Numbered from the stretch's first letter, positions 1 to 11,331 are shown. The stretch is 64,000 bases of DNA from Isoetes taiwanensis (GCA_021234155.1 JAJEKV010000005.1:4838952-4902951), one strand, 5' to 3'. Numbers and translations are program-made. The notes: generated from the letters alone by a model not told the origin.

Positions 1-437
1 TCAGTTGACCCTTTGATGGGGTCAAACTGACATTTCCATGTCAACATATGATTTCATCCCAATGGTTCACAAGTCAGCTATGCAGTCAAACGGATTAAAG
101 AAAAATACAAGGGCACTAAGGGATTTGAGCCCTCCTGCCATTGGCAGACCCATAAAGCATGTCATAACCGAAATAAACATAGAACAAAGCAACAACAAGA
201 ACATAATATTAAGAAAACAAAGTATTATTCTACCACCTTTGAAAAAACTGTAAGCTTCGAAACATCCAAAAAAAAGGCACAACAACAAAGTTGTACAGCG
301 GCTGGATATTGGCTAAAACCTGCATATTGCCTGCAACTCCAAAAAATAAACCATTTTTGCTGCAAAGTTACAACCTACCAATAAAATATGAATGCATGCA
401 CCACAAACAGGAAAAAACACCATGCGCCCACAGAAAG
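1..437. other. Left flank of the LTR retrotransposon, no gene recognised
   Basis: This stretch precedes the target duplication of the Ty3/gypsy element and continues at 19153 on the other side. Small open frames exist on both strands but none resembles a known protein. The first 30 bases form an imperfect inverted repeat (TCAGTTGACCC and its near complement around a short loop). I see nothing else that can be named. Confidence 0.5.
433..437. repeat. Left target-site duplication (GAAAG) of the LTR element
   Basis: GAAAG lies directly before the first TG of the 5' LTR. The same five bases follow the last CA of the 3' LTR at 19148-19152. A 5-bp duplication is the usual product of Ty3/gypsy integrase, so the two LTRs belong to one insertion. 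Confidence 0.95.
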
Positions 438-1952
438 TGTGACGTTCCACATATTTATACGGTGTATGTATAAATATACTGACACGTCACGGGCCGAGGA
501 TACGCCATCATGGGGGTATGTAACCTACGGAGTTAACCATAAAGGATTAATTTAGCCATGCTAAATTAATAAGGGTTTAATTAAGGGTTAATTACCTAAT
601 TAACTTAATTAAGCTAATTAATTAATTAGTTAGGAGACACCTGGCCAAACTCGATTGGCCAGAATGAGGATGCTAATTTGAGGCAGCAAATTGGATCCCT
701 ATCCCAATTTTGCCCCAAATCGAACCAAGGAGCAGGAGCAGTTGAGCACCCAGTCTATTCAAGCATGGAGATTCCACATGACAACGGTTCCAGTCGTAAT
801 TCGGGTTAGTGAATAGGTTAACTTGGGGTTCCCAGGGTCAGCACCTCTGCCAGGCTTCTTTGTTGATCTTTTGCTGTTGAATAATAACCCTTGTTTGATA
901 GTTAGAACTGTTCTTAGCTCTTGATTATGTACTGTGATGGACGAATGTATCTTTGGTAGCATCTTTGCTAGTTCTTCCAGAAAACAGGGATTAAGGGGGG
1001 TAGAGACCTCTGTGACCTATGCTTATTTAATATGCTTCTATTAGATCCAGTAATACCCATTACTTGCGACCTGTGTACCAGATCCCACCGAGCTGTGGAA
1101 TCTATGGCCTCATTGAAGCACCAGATAAGGGGCCGTAGTGATGAAGTGTGGAGTGGGGTCTTGCCTATAGTGAGCTAGGCCTAATAGTCGGTCACGTAGA
1201 GGGCCGGGTATGGGTCTGACACTCCCTGGGTACAGAGGTGTGACCCGAAGGGGGCATCCTGTACATTGATGATAAAGTTAGGGGAGTACGTCGGGTACGG
1301 AAGGAGGTGCTGATGGATCTCTTCCTCTAGCTCACCCATGGATTCGCTGCGACTCTGGAAGGGGACTTCCCCGACCTGCCTCATCGGACCAGGGAGATGC
1401 AACCTGGAGTAGGCTCACGGGCTTACCCCTTTGAGCCTATATCTCCGGAAGGCTACAATGGCGCCATAGCTTGATTCAGCTCATCTGCAAAGTGTGCACA
1501 GGAGGGGCGGATGAAGTGGACAACCCTAGCCAATGTTCTATGCCAGCCAATGCCTTGTTAAGATTCTGTCTGCTGATCTCCTGAGACCTAGCCGTCAATC
1601 GATCCCCATTGGAGTCTGAGCCAGGGTAGAACCTTGGGTTTGGGATGTTTTCCTTAGTATTAGATGTATCTTCTCTGTTGCTATTATTTAAATGGATGTG
1701 CCACCCTTCGTGGTGGTTATTTACTATATGATTATGCTGTGTGCTAACCTTGTATTCACGCTTCCGCGATATAGGAGATCCATTGAAGGTATGGACCGGA
1801 ATAACACCTCTGTGTCCTTCCCCCGGGTATCTGCTATGCGGGTAGTCCGAGGTAGACGGAGGGCCCTGCTCATGGCGAGTTGATTGCTATGGGAGGGGGA
1901 AGTCCCTGTATGTATACGTCCGGAGTGCCGTATATACTCAGGGAGCATCACA
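438..1952 (+). repeat. 5' LTR
   Basis: It starts TGTGACG and ends CATCACA, against the perfect inverted pair TGTGACG/CGTCACA in the 3' LTR. It aligns with 17644-19147 throughout. Differences are scattered substitutions plus a few indels: the 5' copy has an extra AT-rich stretch near 605-640, and lacks about 26 bp near 1166 that the 3' copy retains between CCT repeats. The divergence says the insertion is not very recent. A TATAAATA-like string lies near 470, but I cannot tell whether it is the promoter. Confidence 0.96.
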
Positions 1953-1953
1953 G

Positions 1954-1966
1954 TGGTATCAGAGCC
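1954..1966 (+). other. Primer binding site for initiator methionine tRNA
   Basis: TGGTATCAGAGCC begins one base after the 5' LTR. It is complementary to the 3' end (including CCA) of plant initiator Met-tRNA, the usual minus-strand primer of plant Ty3/gypsy elements. It fixes element orientation as plus. Confidence 0.93.
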
Positions 1967-2668
1967 GTGATTTTGGTTGACCGAAATCATAGCACTGACC
2001 AAATTTTAAACCGTTAGTTCGGTAGTTACGTGGGAGTTTAAGTTTAGCTAGACTGCCTAACTTTTCAGTGACTTAGTCTTTATGCTAGGTTTATGCGATA
2101 AATTGTTTGAGATTTAGAAAGTTTAGGGTGAATTCGGTGGGGAAATGGTGTAATTAGAAGACCCAAGTTTAGATGGGCCATAACTTTTAGTGGATAGCTC
2201 GGATGGAGGCAAAAATTGCTCCAACGTCTTCGGCACATCCCAAATACCCTAGGGGGCGCGTTTCCCGAGGCGAAGATGGCGAGCCCAAGGCCAGGCGACA
2301 AAAGGTGCGCTGACTGATATTCTTGTGTTTAGAATCGAAAGTTAAGCGCGTATTTGTGCCTCAGCGCACCTATACGGTTCCGCCATATAAAATACGCGTG
2401 GTATAAAAAAAAATTAACGTATAAATTAAAAAAAAAAAAAAAAAGTCTAGTTTTTGAACTTGTGTTTTCCTTGAAAGTGTGTTTCCTCTGTCGCCTTCCT
2501 TCCGCCATAGCCGACGGACCCGAGCTCCAACGCCGTCATAGCTGACCTTACCCCGCACCCTGTTTACATCTTAATACCTTGGGGCCTCCACATAGGATTT
2601 TGCGCCATCCTTATTTTCTCCAAGTGCCATATCTTTTTGGTAATAGTGCCTACTGCTACTTGTCCACC
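1967..2668 (+). other. Retrotransposon 5' leader, untranslated
   Basis: About 700 bp between the PBS and the first long reading frame. It contains A-rich runs near 2410-2445 and many short start codons. No protein similarity is visible on either strand, which fits a packaging or untranslated leader. Confidence 0.5.
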
Positions 2669-3178
2669 ATGCCGCGCTTCAAGCTCACTGTTGACCTAAA
2701 AAACATGAGTGTTTATCAGCTTTATAGTGTACTCGTAGATCATCTCGCAGACGATAGCGATATGGTTGATCTTGTTCTAGACCTTCTTGTTACCCACTTT
2801 GCTGAGAACCGTAGGATTCCATATCCCATCTTCCATTTCTCGGAGCGGTTCCTTATGAAATTAAATGCGGCCAACGAGTCTTATACTCTGCTAGAGCAGC
2901 CTGACCAAGCCTACGCAATCGTTAAGTTCTACCCGCCGGAGAATCCAGATGAGGACCCCATGGAGCCTGCACGTATAGAAGTGCAGAGGGTCATGGACCT
3001 TGCAAGAACCGAGGACCTTCAACAAATTGCTAGTGGTACCCCAAAGGAGAGAGCCGCGCAGTTCTACTACTTAGGGACTGTCCCACCTGATTTTACACAA
3101 GATAGGATGGACATTATCGGCGGGCCATATGCAAGCCGACCGCCGCCACCATGCCGGAATAAAGGCATGAATCCGTGA
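2669..3178 (+). CDS. Chromovirus accessory ORF A, function unknown
   Basis: A 169-residue open frame starting at an ATG in a good plant context (CCACCATGCC). An in-frame upstream ATG at 2579 would add 30 residues of no recognisable type. The protein begins MPRFKLTVDL, is mainly helical in composition, acidic in the middle (PPENPDEDP) and ends in a proline-rich stretch. I do not recognise the family. It lies in the same orientation as gag-pol and just upstream of the histone H3-like segment. The sequence between them is degraded, so ORF A and the H3-like segment may once have been one longer protein. The frame is intact despite the element's other lesions. It is not a usual part of Ty3/gypsy elements. 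Confidence 0.6.
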   Translation: MPRFKLTVDLKNMSVYQLYSVLVDHLADDSDMVDLVLDLLVTHFAENRRIPYPIFHFSERFLMKLNAANESYTLLEQPDQAYAIVKFYPPENPDEDPMEPARIEVQRVMDLARTEDLQQIASGTPKERAAQFYYLGTVPPDFTQDRMDIIGGPYASRPPPPCRNKGMNP

Positions 3179-3330
3179 GCGCCAGAACGGAGGCTAGAGT
3201 CGCCGAGAGAGGGCCGCTTAATAGAGTCGGGAAGTCGCCAAGCAGAGCGATGCGCCTCGTAATATAGTTCAAGAAGTGGAAGAACGGGTGGCTAGACGCA
3301 AGAGGAAGTACACAAAGCCCAGGAAGGGAG

Positions 3331-3788
3331 GTGTCCATTATAAAGACTAGGGTCGCGAACGGATGTCAAATTGGGAAGAATACTCTACCGATCGCCGTGG
3401 AGAATAGCAATGTATGGCCAAGCACCCTTCAACCGCCAGGCAAGATCAGACTATTAGTCGAGACCGGCCCCGCCAAGTCGAAGAAGCCCCATAGGTATCG
3501 ACCAGGTAATCGTAGGCCTTGCGCCGAGATAACTAAAAATACCGTAAGACTACAGAAAGTTTTGATACGGGCCACCCTTTCCAAATACTTTTGTCCGAGA
3601 TTACACAAGAATTTAAGACGGACATGAGGTTCCAAGCCTTTGCCCTACTTTATTTGCAGGAAGCTGCCGAAGCCTATCTTATCGAAATTTTGGGTGATGC
3701 GAACCTATGTGCCATCCACGCAAAGCGGGTGACAATTATGCCCAAGGATCTTCAACTGGCACGAAGAATTCGAAGGGACTTCAACTAG
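3331..3788 (+). pseudogene. Histone H3-like (histone-fold) coding segment inside the retrotransposon, frameshifted
   Basis: The motif KKPHRYRPG (3481-3507) equals H3 residues around 36-44, directly before the alphaN helix. After small indels near 3510-3600, the frame ending at 3788 carries the alpha1-loop1 joint (FKTDMRFQ), alpha2 (LQEAAEAYL) and the highly conserved loop2/alpha3 [16 protein letters not shown] followed by LQLARRIR and a stop. Order and spacing match a whole H3 core. Loop 1 has canonical H3 length, without the insertion typical of CENH3, although ILGDANLC resembles CENH3. Part of alpha1 (SFDTGHPFQ in place of the usual LLIRKLPFQ) and the N-terminal tail are diverged, and no clean ARTKQTARKS tail is visible. 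H3 normally forms the nucleosome core with H4. Here it sits between ORF A and ORF B on the same strand. It could be a captured host H3 gene or a resident accessory domain. Confidence 0.85.
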
Positions 3789-4080
3789 TTGCAGGACATT
3801 AGCATTGAGCTTTTACATTTTCCTTAAATATTGTATAAAGTTGATATGGGATATACATGTAAACACTCTTCCTTTGGAATACGGAATTACATTGTGTATT
3901 TAATATTTTTTTTTATAAAAGTGTAAATTATTAAATAAATAATAATATTAATTATTTTCCTGGAAACACGTGTCAAAAGTGACGTCATGATGACTATAAG
4001 GTCACTTTTTGACCATTAGGGTTTCGTCTTCTTTCTTTTCCTTCTGCGCCTTCCTCCCCCTCCCTTGTTCTTCGTCTGTG

Positions 4081-4754
4081 ATGGATCGCCCTACACTCCA
4101 ACAATGGTACCTGGACGGTGAACACTGGGACCCTGCGGTTCCTTTTGAGACTCTGCATCCCTACTTGCTCCAGCAAGTGGATCTTATCCACAACATGCAG
4201 GCACATCCTGACTATGCCCATTTCCTTGAGTTCTTCTTCGAAGAAATCGTACCCGAGTGTGTACTTAATGAGGCAGACTCTCAGTTGTACCTCAACTCCA
4301 ACACTTTGATAGCAATGTTGGGAGATGATGAACATGCGCGCAATGTTCTCAAGCGTATCAGGAGGAGAGGAGTTGATCTCCCTATTCTTAGCATAGACGG
4401 CGAGCTTCGCTATGAAGCTCGTTTCGCATTGGCAATAGTTATGGATCAGTATATAGATGATGTGCAGACACCCTCCGAGCAGACTAGGACACCATTACCT
4501 TCTGACCCGGAGGATGATGACGTTGTCAATGAGGATGATTTCGTTCGATGGAAGCAGATAGCAATGGAGACACCGACACCCCGTGACCGAGCTCATAAAC
4601 TCGGCGGGCTAGATTACCCACTATTCTCTTGAATGATCAAGAGTATCTTCTTCTAGAAGACATCATGTGGGCCTATCGAGTTATAGCTGACATCCGCAGT
4701 AAGCGAAAGGCTGACGTCCTTTATGAACTTGCAGAGTTCTGTCAGGACGATTTT
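4081..4754 (+). pseudogene. Chromovirus accessory ORF B, 5' part
   Basis: Starts at ATG 4081 (MDRPTLQQWY); an in-frame ATG at 4009 would add 24 residues that look like translated leader. The open frame runs to 4632. A frameshift near 4600-4620 moves the coding signal to another frame, which continues (LLNDQEYLLLEDIMWAYRV) up to the insertion point at 4754. The protein is acidic (PEDDDVVNEDD) and leucine-rich, with no recognised domain. Reading resumes in phase at 11332 once the nested transposon and one copy of its TTT target duplication are removed, so both parts are one gene of roughly 450-480 codons. Its function is unknown. It is extra relative to standard gag-pol. Confidence 0.65.
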
Positions 4755-5330
4755 AAAATCGCCCCCAAAATTGAATCAGTATGATTTTTTTATAATGATT
4801 CATTAGTGAAAACCAAATCCTAAAACCAATATCGATTTGTGGGCCAAAAAGTTTACAAACCATATCTGGTTATACAATATGATTCATCAATACAATTCGA
4901 TGACATGATAAATAAGCATTATCTTTTGACATGGTACTGGAACATGATAGTTGTAATTGGTCTTTATAACAACTTAATGTATATGATGTGTATTGATGTT
5001 TAATAGGAATGATAAATAAGCACTATCTTTTGACATGGTACTAGAGCATGATAGTTGTACTTGGTCTGTATAACAGCTTAATGTATATGATATGTACTTA
5101 TGCTTAATATGAATGATGTATGATCACATCTACATTTCTTGGTATATAGACATGATAGTGTCTAATTATGATGACTGACGGTGATTAATTGTAACACCAC
5201 AGTGTGGTAAATGTAGATGGTTTAGATTCCCTAGTATGCGATACCAAATAATTAACCAATATAATTTAAATAACCTGATCCCCTAGAGTATTTAATGCTG
5301 CTTTAGGTATCAAGTTTAGTTGCGCGAAGG

Positions 5331-7583
5331 GATTTTATGACTCAATGGAAATGTGAACATGTGGGATTTGAACCCACATTTTTGACCATATGTTTTACAG
5401 CAATCAGATCATGCAGAATCAGATTAAGCAATTCAAAGGGCAATTGACCTTAAGAAAGAAGCATAATTGGTGCACTGCAAGAACGGAAATGGTAGAGTAT
5501 TACTTACATTTCACCTCGATAACATCAGCAATAACCCTGGAAAACATTGGAATCATGCAAAAGGTAAAAGGATGAAGACTATTAATACCTCCAATTGATA
5601 TCTCGAGAGTGCAAATAGAAATAGACGAGTAGCTTGTGGAAAAAATGTTAGCTACCCTAAACAAAAATTAGCCTCTCACTTGAACAACTAAAGAAGCTCA
5701 ACTTCCTTATGCTAAGGTAACTCCTCGGTGTTGAACTTATTCCATGCTTTGTGCACAATAACCGCCACAATATTGTTCCAATAGAGTTCTGGGATATTAA
5801 ACCACGTAGATCTAGTAAAGAGAATTGGGAGGCAAAAGTGCCAGTACTCAAATTCACCTGAAGAATAGAATGTGTAGAGCGGACCTTAGCCTCCATACTT
5901 CACCGTTGTTCCAGACCCTGCCCCTGCTCTGCCATAGCCACCTTAGATCCTAAAAGTGCCGCAAAATCCGAGGTACTATTGTCAAAGAACATGAAACAGG
6001 GTGGGGTGAAATATAAGCTGTTGGCTTACCTGTAAGATTGCAGCAAGATTCAAAGCCAAAAAAATAAAGCCAATGCTGAATAGCATGATTCTGGAATGCA
6101 TTCAAGCAGCAGCATCGTGAAGATAAAAAATAAAAATTTTGAATGGCTGTGTTATAAACAATTGCAATGAATCCAAGCTTTTACCTCGCTCTAATACCCT
6201 CCTCAATCTAAAATGCAGATCCGACCGTCCTAGCGCATCTAGTTGGTGTCAAAGGGGGCAAACATGTAGCAGGTTCTATAATGTGTAGCCGTCCTAGCAT
6301 GGCAACTCAGCATCCTGAAGAATCAAAAACCCTGCCCAAATACGAATGAGAAAATAAGGAACTTATTCTACTGAGCGAATTGAGTTACTAAGAACTGAAA
6401 TATAAGCAAGAAGAAGAGATGAAATTGATCCGAAGAAACAAAAGCATAGAAATAACCTGGGCCAGTGCATTTGTCGAACTGGTCTTTACATTTATGCAGA
6501 TCTAGGAATCTGGATTCCACCAGCTGAAAATACAGGTATGCCATTTCTAATGAGGCAAAAACGTATTGCAATGGCTGGAACCAAGCCACGGTAGACCTGT
6601 TAACTCAGCAGGAACGCATATTGTCGAACCCACGGATAAACACGTTCCTTTCCTTCTATTTAACAACGAAAACTTTAGGGTTAGATCGAGATCTAGAAAT
6701 GAAAGTGAAATATGCATTCAGTGGAGCCGAAATAGAGAAAATGAAAGAAAACATAGAATGAGAAAAAAAACAATTTGCGTTTTAGTGAAAGGCCAATCCA
6801 ATCCAACATATCTCCACTTAGGTCGGAAACGCTTGTGATTCAGTTTCGAGCTGGGCCAGAAGCAACAGGTTGAGAAAACCCATAAGACCTTGAGCCCACT
6901 GTAATTTTTCTTGGGGCAGAGTAAGTTTCTCTTTTGTTTTTTGTTGTAGGTTTTGAGCAATGGCTCCAATACTCAGGAAGCTGTCAAATTCTCCACTTGT
7001 TGTACAAATTACTAGCAAAATCCATCTACAATAGTGCTTTGAACTTCCTATTAATTGCCGGATATATGCAACCTAGAAGCAACTCGCATGCATGCCACAA
7101 TTACCTTCAAAAAAACACTGAAGGAAAGCTCTGTGGGCCTGCCACAATTATCTTCAAAAAAACTTTGGAGCAAGGCTCTGCGGCTCTGGGCATATCTTTG
7201 TCTAGTTTTGGATCACTCTGCTCTTATTTTAAAGCATAGACTGCAAATTCACAGGGCAGAAAGTTCTGGCATTGCACCACTGGACACCATACTAACCGAT
7301 TTTCAATCGCCAAATTTTGAGTTGCTACTGGTAGATTGTTTGTTAGATTCAGAGCTATCACTGCAGGGATCGTCTGAAAGCTACAGATCAAGGGGCATTT
7401 TGGCAATATGTCAAAATACAAGGGTATTTTGATAAATACCTCAAGATAGAGGGGTATTTTTAAAATTTTTCCAAAATTTTAATATTGCCCATAAGCCACA
7501 AGTTTTGCAGTTTATCACGATCCAACCTGTTCGTGGCGGTTGGATCAAATATGTGTCATAACATGCAATTTGGGATTGCTGAA
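5331..7583. other. Interior of TIR element copy 1, no gene recognised
   Basis: Several short frames on both strands, none with a recognisable domain. A string GTGGGATTTGAACCCAC at 5361-5377 matches the T-arm of a tRNA on the minus strand (GGGTTCAAATCCC), but no cloverleaf can be folded around it, so it is at most a tRNA-derived remnant. Copy 2 has a similar GGGAATTGAACCC at the corresponding place (about 55350). Confidence 0.4.
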
Positions 7584-7880
7584 GATTGGCAAGGTAATAT
7601 CTAGGGTGTTATCACGATAATCTTTTGTTAGGGGAATGTTCGGTGGCAGACCATTACGCGGGGTGCGGCCACCTGTTCGGTGGCAGGCCATTACGGGGGG
7701 TAAGGCCACCTGGCGAGCCCTATTGGGTCAAGATTGGCAAGGTAATCTCTAGGGTGTTATCACGATAATCTTTTGTTAGGGGAATGTTCGGTGGCGAGGC
7801 CATTCAGCCGGTCGCGCCACCGGCTTGCCCGTAATGTTCGATGGCGGCCATTACGGGGTAAGGCCACTGGCGAGCCCACC
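7584..7880 (+). repeat. Two tandem units of about 148 bp inside TIR element copy 1
   Basis: The block beginning GATTGGCAAGGTAAT recurs at 7584 and 7732. Each unit carries TATCACGATAATCTTTTGTTAG followed by GC-rich, partly palindromic strings (GGTGGCAGGCCATTAC, GGCCACC). The units differ mainly inside the GC-rich part, for example GGCAGGCC against GGCGAGGCC. Confidence 0.8.
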
Positions 7881-8022
7881 TGCGTAATGGCACGCCACTA
7901 AACATTCCCCCGCCGAAATGTTAGGGGTAGGCCACATTTCATACGTATGGCCACATTTCACACATTTGGGACCTCGGTCTTCACATTTACGAGCTTGGCG
8001 AGGTCGTGATCGCGATCGTCCG

Positions 8023-8538
8023 AGACATCGGACGCCATTCTAGAATGGGACGAGCATGCATGTCATGCATGCATGCGCGGCGGCGCATGCCGTTTTGGGT
8101 TGGGAGTTCGCTATTTCCGGTAGCGTTTACGCATCCACGTCTCGCCGGCGCCTTCCTCTTCTCTCCAGCATACCTTATTCTCTTTGAATTGTTTCCAGGC
8201 GGGGAGGGCTTCTTCTGCTGGTTTAGCCAATTTGGCGTATCTTTCTTGCTATCCTTTATGGGCCTTTGGCCTCGTCCCCGTGACCTCGTCCTTGATCCTA
8301 GTTTGTAAGGAAGTTCTCTGGTAGTCGGGCTTTGTTGGTTTTCTTGGGTCCCATTCTAGAATCGCATCGATCCGGACATCGGATCGCCATTCTAGAATGG
8401 GAAGCATGCATGTCATGCATGCATCTTGGGCGGCGCATGCCCGTTTTGGGTTGGGAGTTCGCTATTTCAGCGCGTTTTACGCATCCACGTCTCATCGGCG
8501 CTTCCTCTTCTCTCAAAGAGTACCTTATTCTCTTTGAA
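8023..8538 (+). repeat. Direct repeat (about 165 bp) at 8023-8188 and 8374-8538
   Basis: Both units begin GACATCGGA, contain CCATTCTAGAATGG (palindromic) and GCATGCATGTCATGCATGCAT, share TTTTGGGTTGGGAGTTCGC, and end ACCTTATTCTCTTTGAA. They lie within TIR element copy 1. Differences concentrate at CAG/CTG positions (TTCAGCG against TTCCGGTAGCG). The phrase TTCACATTTACGAGCTTGGCGAGGTCG just before the first unit recurs near 9023. No coding function is apparent. Confidence 0.8.
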
Positions 8539-8789
8539 CCCACCCTCCCCCTTCTTTGTTTATTGTACAAGTTACTGTTTATCATGTTTTTCCACCCACT
8601 GGTGATGCTTTTCCACCCGGTGATGCTATTCTCTGGTATGTTTCTCGCTTGTTGTGTTGGTGATGTGCGTGTACGTGGTTGGCGGCGGCATCCGCTTTCT
8701 CGACTTCTCCATGCGGGGGTTTTGGGAGCGATTCTATGCCTTACGCTTGTCTAAGCCCCTGCGCCGGCTTATCACTAGGTTTTTTCTCG

Positions 8790-8810
8790 AAAACCCGAAG
8801 GGCGGGTTTT
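8790..8810. other. Perfect 8-bp hairpin followed by a T run
   Basis: AAAACCCG (8790-8797), loop AAGGG, CGGGTTTT (8803-8810). In a bacterium this would be read as a terminator. In this nuclear context it is simply a strong hairpin in transposon cargo. Confidence 0.5.
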
Positions 8811-9117
8811 TAATCCCGGCGATAAGCTTTCTACAGTACATCAACCACTCATCTATTAGCATTGTATTTGTTTTAAGGTCCAAATGATATAATTGGATTT
8901 TCCCTTTATTTTTCGTGGGTAGTTCGCATGTGTGCGGCTACCCACTGTCCACCATTGTAGAAAATCTGCTGAGATGAATGAGAAGCCTATCTACACATTT
9001 CACACATTTCGGACCTCAGTCTTCACATTTACGGCGAGCTTGGCGAGGTCGGCGATGGCGGTCCGTTATCCGCTTGCCTTTCTTGCTCACTTTTTTGCTT
9101 GCTCCACATAGTGCAAC

Positions 9118-9180
9118 TTTGGAGAGTCTCGAACTTGAGATATAACTGGTCTACGACTAGTGTGTTACCACTAGACCAAT
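9118..9180 (-). other. tRNA-derived remnant with pol III A- and B-box-like motifs
   Basis: On the minus strand TGGTCTAGTGGTAACAC resembles the A box (TRGCNNAGTGG), and AAGTTCGAGACTC, about 35 bases downstream, resembles the B box (GGTTCGANNCC). Spacing fits a tRNA or a tRNA-headed SINE. The arms do not pair well enough for a functional tRNA, and I cannot trace a SINE body or A-tail. It lies inside TIR element copy 1. Confidence 0.4.
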
Positions 9181-10700
9181 TTCCTAGGCCAATTGCCTAG
9201 GCACCCCTTGCAAATTGTAGTTCCTTAGGAAATAGAAATCTGGCTACAGTTACATGTTATAATTTGCAATCACGTTATATTCCGTGTACTCTAGGGGCAA
9301 GCTTCTAAGCCACACCTAATATGCCTACTGATCTTAGGTGTTAGGCCCAAATGCCATATAACACTCTAGAAATGCGCAAAAGCATATCATGTCATACAAA
9401 GATACTATGTATACGGTAGTGCATGATTCCACCACATTATACCTTGAATGGTAAGACCATATCAAATTCCCAAAGATTATACTTCTAGTGATATACTAGC
9501 AACTCGATATTTTCGCTTATAACTTACATGCATCACAAATGCTAGCCTCCAAATACTCCAAATATATGGGCTTTTATGCTTAGGCAACTCATAGTCTTCA
9601 TACAATATGTTCAAATAAATGGGCAATCATACTTCGAGAACTCATAATCTAGTTTTCTCGCTTAAAATGCTCCTAGTCCAGAAATAGCATTCTCCAATCT
9701 CAAATTTCTCATAACTAATAATCTTTGCCCCTCACTCATCTATTTGATACTTCCTTAACGTGCCACCTTAGTTTGTATTGTCATTCCTATGTTCCATTGG
9801 GATGTGATTAATTTGGTCAACTACGTTGATTAATCTAACCGTAGCTATGTATAAACATGTTGGCTAATGGTAAGGGTGACTATTAGAGGAGGAAATCATT
9901 TTTTATGTCTTCTCTCCTTTCCTCTTTTTGACAATTTGGCTAGTCATGGTAGGATTGAACCTTTTCGCACGTCTTGTAGGGCCAATATTTATTTTTCTCT
10001 TGCAATGGTTTGCCACCTAAATAATTCCCTTTTTTTATTAATATGATGGAAGTATTAGTATGAGGATACTTGGAAGAAACACGTCCTGGATGCAAAGAAG
10101 ACTCTACATGTACTTCAAAGCAATCAATAGTGCTCAATGTTGCCCATTATACAGGTGTTTGAGATAGTAGCATGTTCCTGGGGTTGTTTCAACTGTACGG
10201 ATTAGACTTATTACATCATATTGTTGTGAACTTTATGCATACCCCAACATTAAATCTTTTGCCCTAGTGCAATAAGCTTGTACATGATCAGATAATGAAA
10301 ATAATCACATTAAACATTCTGCACAAGTGCAATAAGCTTGCATTTAATTAGATAATGAGAAAGTTGTCATGGAGAGGTTGTAGGATATGATTGATGAGAG
10401 GACAACCAAAATGAAATCCAATAGGTGTCCAAAAGATCCGCTCAAATGATTTGGTGTTTTTAAGGAAGGAAGGAAGGAAGTATATTTTAATGTCCACGGA
10501 GGCCAACTGGAAGGCAGAAGACCATCAGTTCTATATCCAATGGTGTGTAGATTATGTGGCAGCAAAATTGGTATCTTCTTCACTTTTCAACATTGACACT
10601 GACCTTACAACTAGAATATTATAGTCTGAGCAGACCATGAATACCACTAAAATTTATTACAAGCTTGGCGTCTTCAAAGGAACGAGTTCTGTGGCCCAAT
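9181..10700. other. Interior of TIR element copy 1, no gene recognised
   Basis: AT-rich sequence with only short frames. The phrase AGTGCAATAAGCTTG occurs twice (near 10267 and 10327), and a GGAA run lies at about 10462-10480. Nothing protein-like was found on either strand. Confidence 0.4.
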
Positions 10701-11331
10701 CCCGGGCCCAACCTAAAACTATGGTACAAGGGGTACAACGTTATAAACCACATCAAAACAAGTAAATGTACATGTAACGTAAGTTTCTAATAACAATTAA
10801 GAATCATGTTCTAAAAGTGTGCAAAATTAGATATAGTAATTGGAACTACTACTTAATGTAAAAACTATGCATAACGTCAGTATTGACTTAAGGATTCAAA
10901 GAAGCATATAAAAAAAAGCAACCACATAAACCAGCATGTTAGACTACTAACGAACATAGTTAAATAAGAATATGCCAAAAACCATGTCACAAACGCAAAA
11001 TCAAACATGGTTTTTGAACTAAAAAAAAAAACTTGGGAGCATTAAAACTATGTTAAAAAGGATATATATTTAATGACAACTAGTATGTAAAGTCACCTTA
11101 AATTATAAGATTAACAATGCACACTTAAAAACCGACCTTGAACTGGTAATAACTTCAAGAAACTAGTGTAAGATATGAAATTAGTATAATAAATATGATC
11201 AAACTAGCAGTGATTTCACAAAACTATGGTTGACATATGGTTTTTGTTGACATTATGTGTTGCATGTAGAAAAAACCACCCTTAGACTGATTTCCATCGT
11301 GATTATATATGCGTTTTTTGGGGGCCTTGTG

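Larger units (their letters stand above)
4755..11331 (+). mobile_element. Non-autonomous TIR transposon, CACTA-like (copy 1), nested in ORF B
   Basis: The right end reads TTTTGGGGGCCTTGTG and the left end AAAATCGCCCCCAAAA. The left end is a mutated form of the family terminus CACAAGGCCCCCAAAA seen in copy 2 at 54379. TTT is duplicated at 4752-4754 and 11332-11334, and removal restores the ORF B frame. A 3-bp duplication and CACxx...xxGTG ends fit the CACTA (EnSpm) superfamily, though the consensus here is CACAA rather than CACTA. The left ~550 bp and right ~500 bp are alignable with copy 2; the middle is different. No transposase domain is visible, so it should need an enzyme in trans. Strand is assigned only by alignment with copy 2. 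Confidence 0.85.

Noticed and set aside
1181-2002. Minus- and plus-strand frames of 60-95 codons inside the LTRs
   Set aside because: They recur in both LTRs with the LTR sequence, resemble no protein and have no coding context.
3475-3788. CENH3 (centromeric H3) identity for the histone segment
   Set aside because: Loop 1 lacks the CENH3 insertion and the C-terminus is as close to canonical H3; only ILGDANLC hints at CENH3, so I call it H3-like.
5361-5377. tRNA gene on the minus strand (T-arm match)
   Set aside because: Only the T-arm is present; no acceptor or anticodon arm can be paired, and the corresponding place in the sister element is equally incomplete.
8790-8810. Rho-independent-type terminator
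   Set aside because: Hairpin plus T run is present, but the surrounding sequence is clearly eukaryotic transposon cargo, so bacterial termination does not apply.
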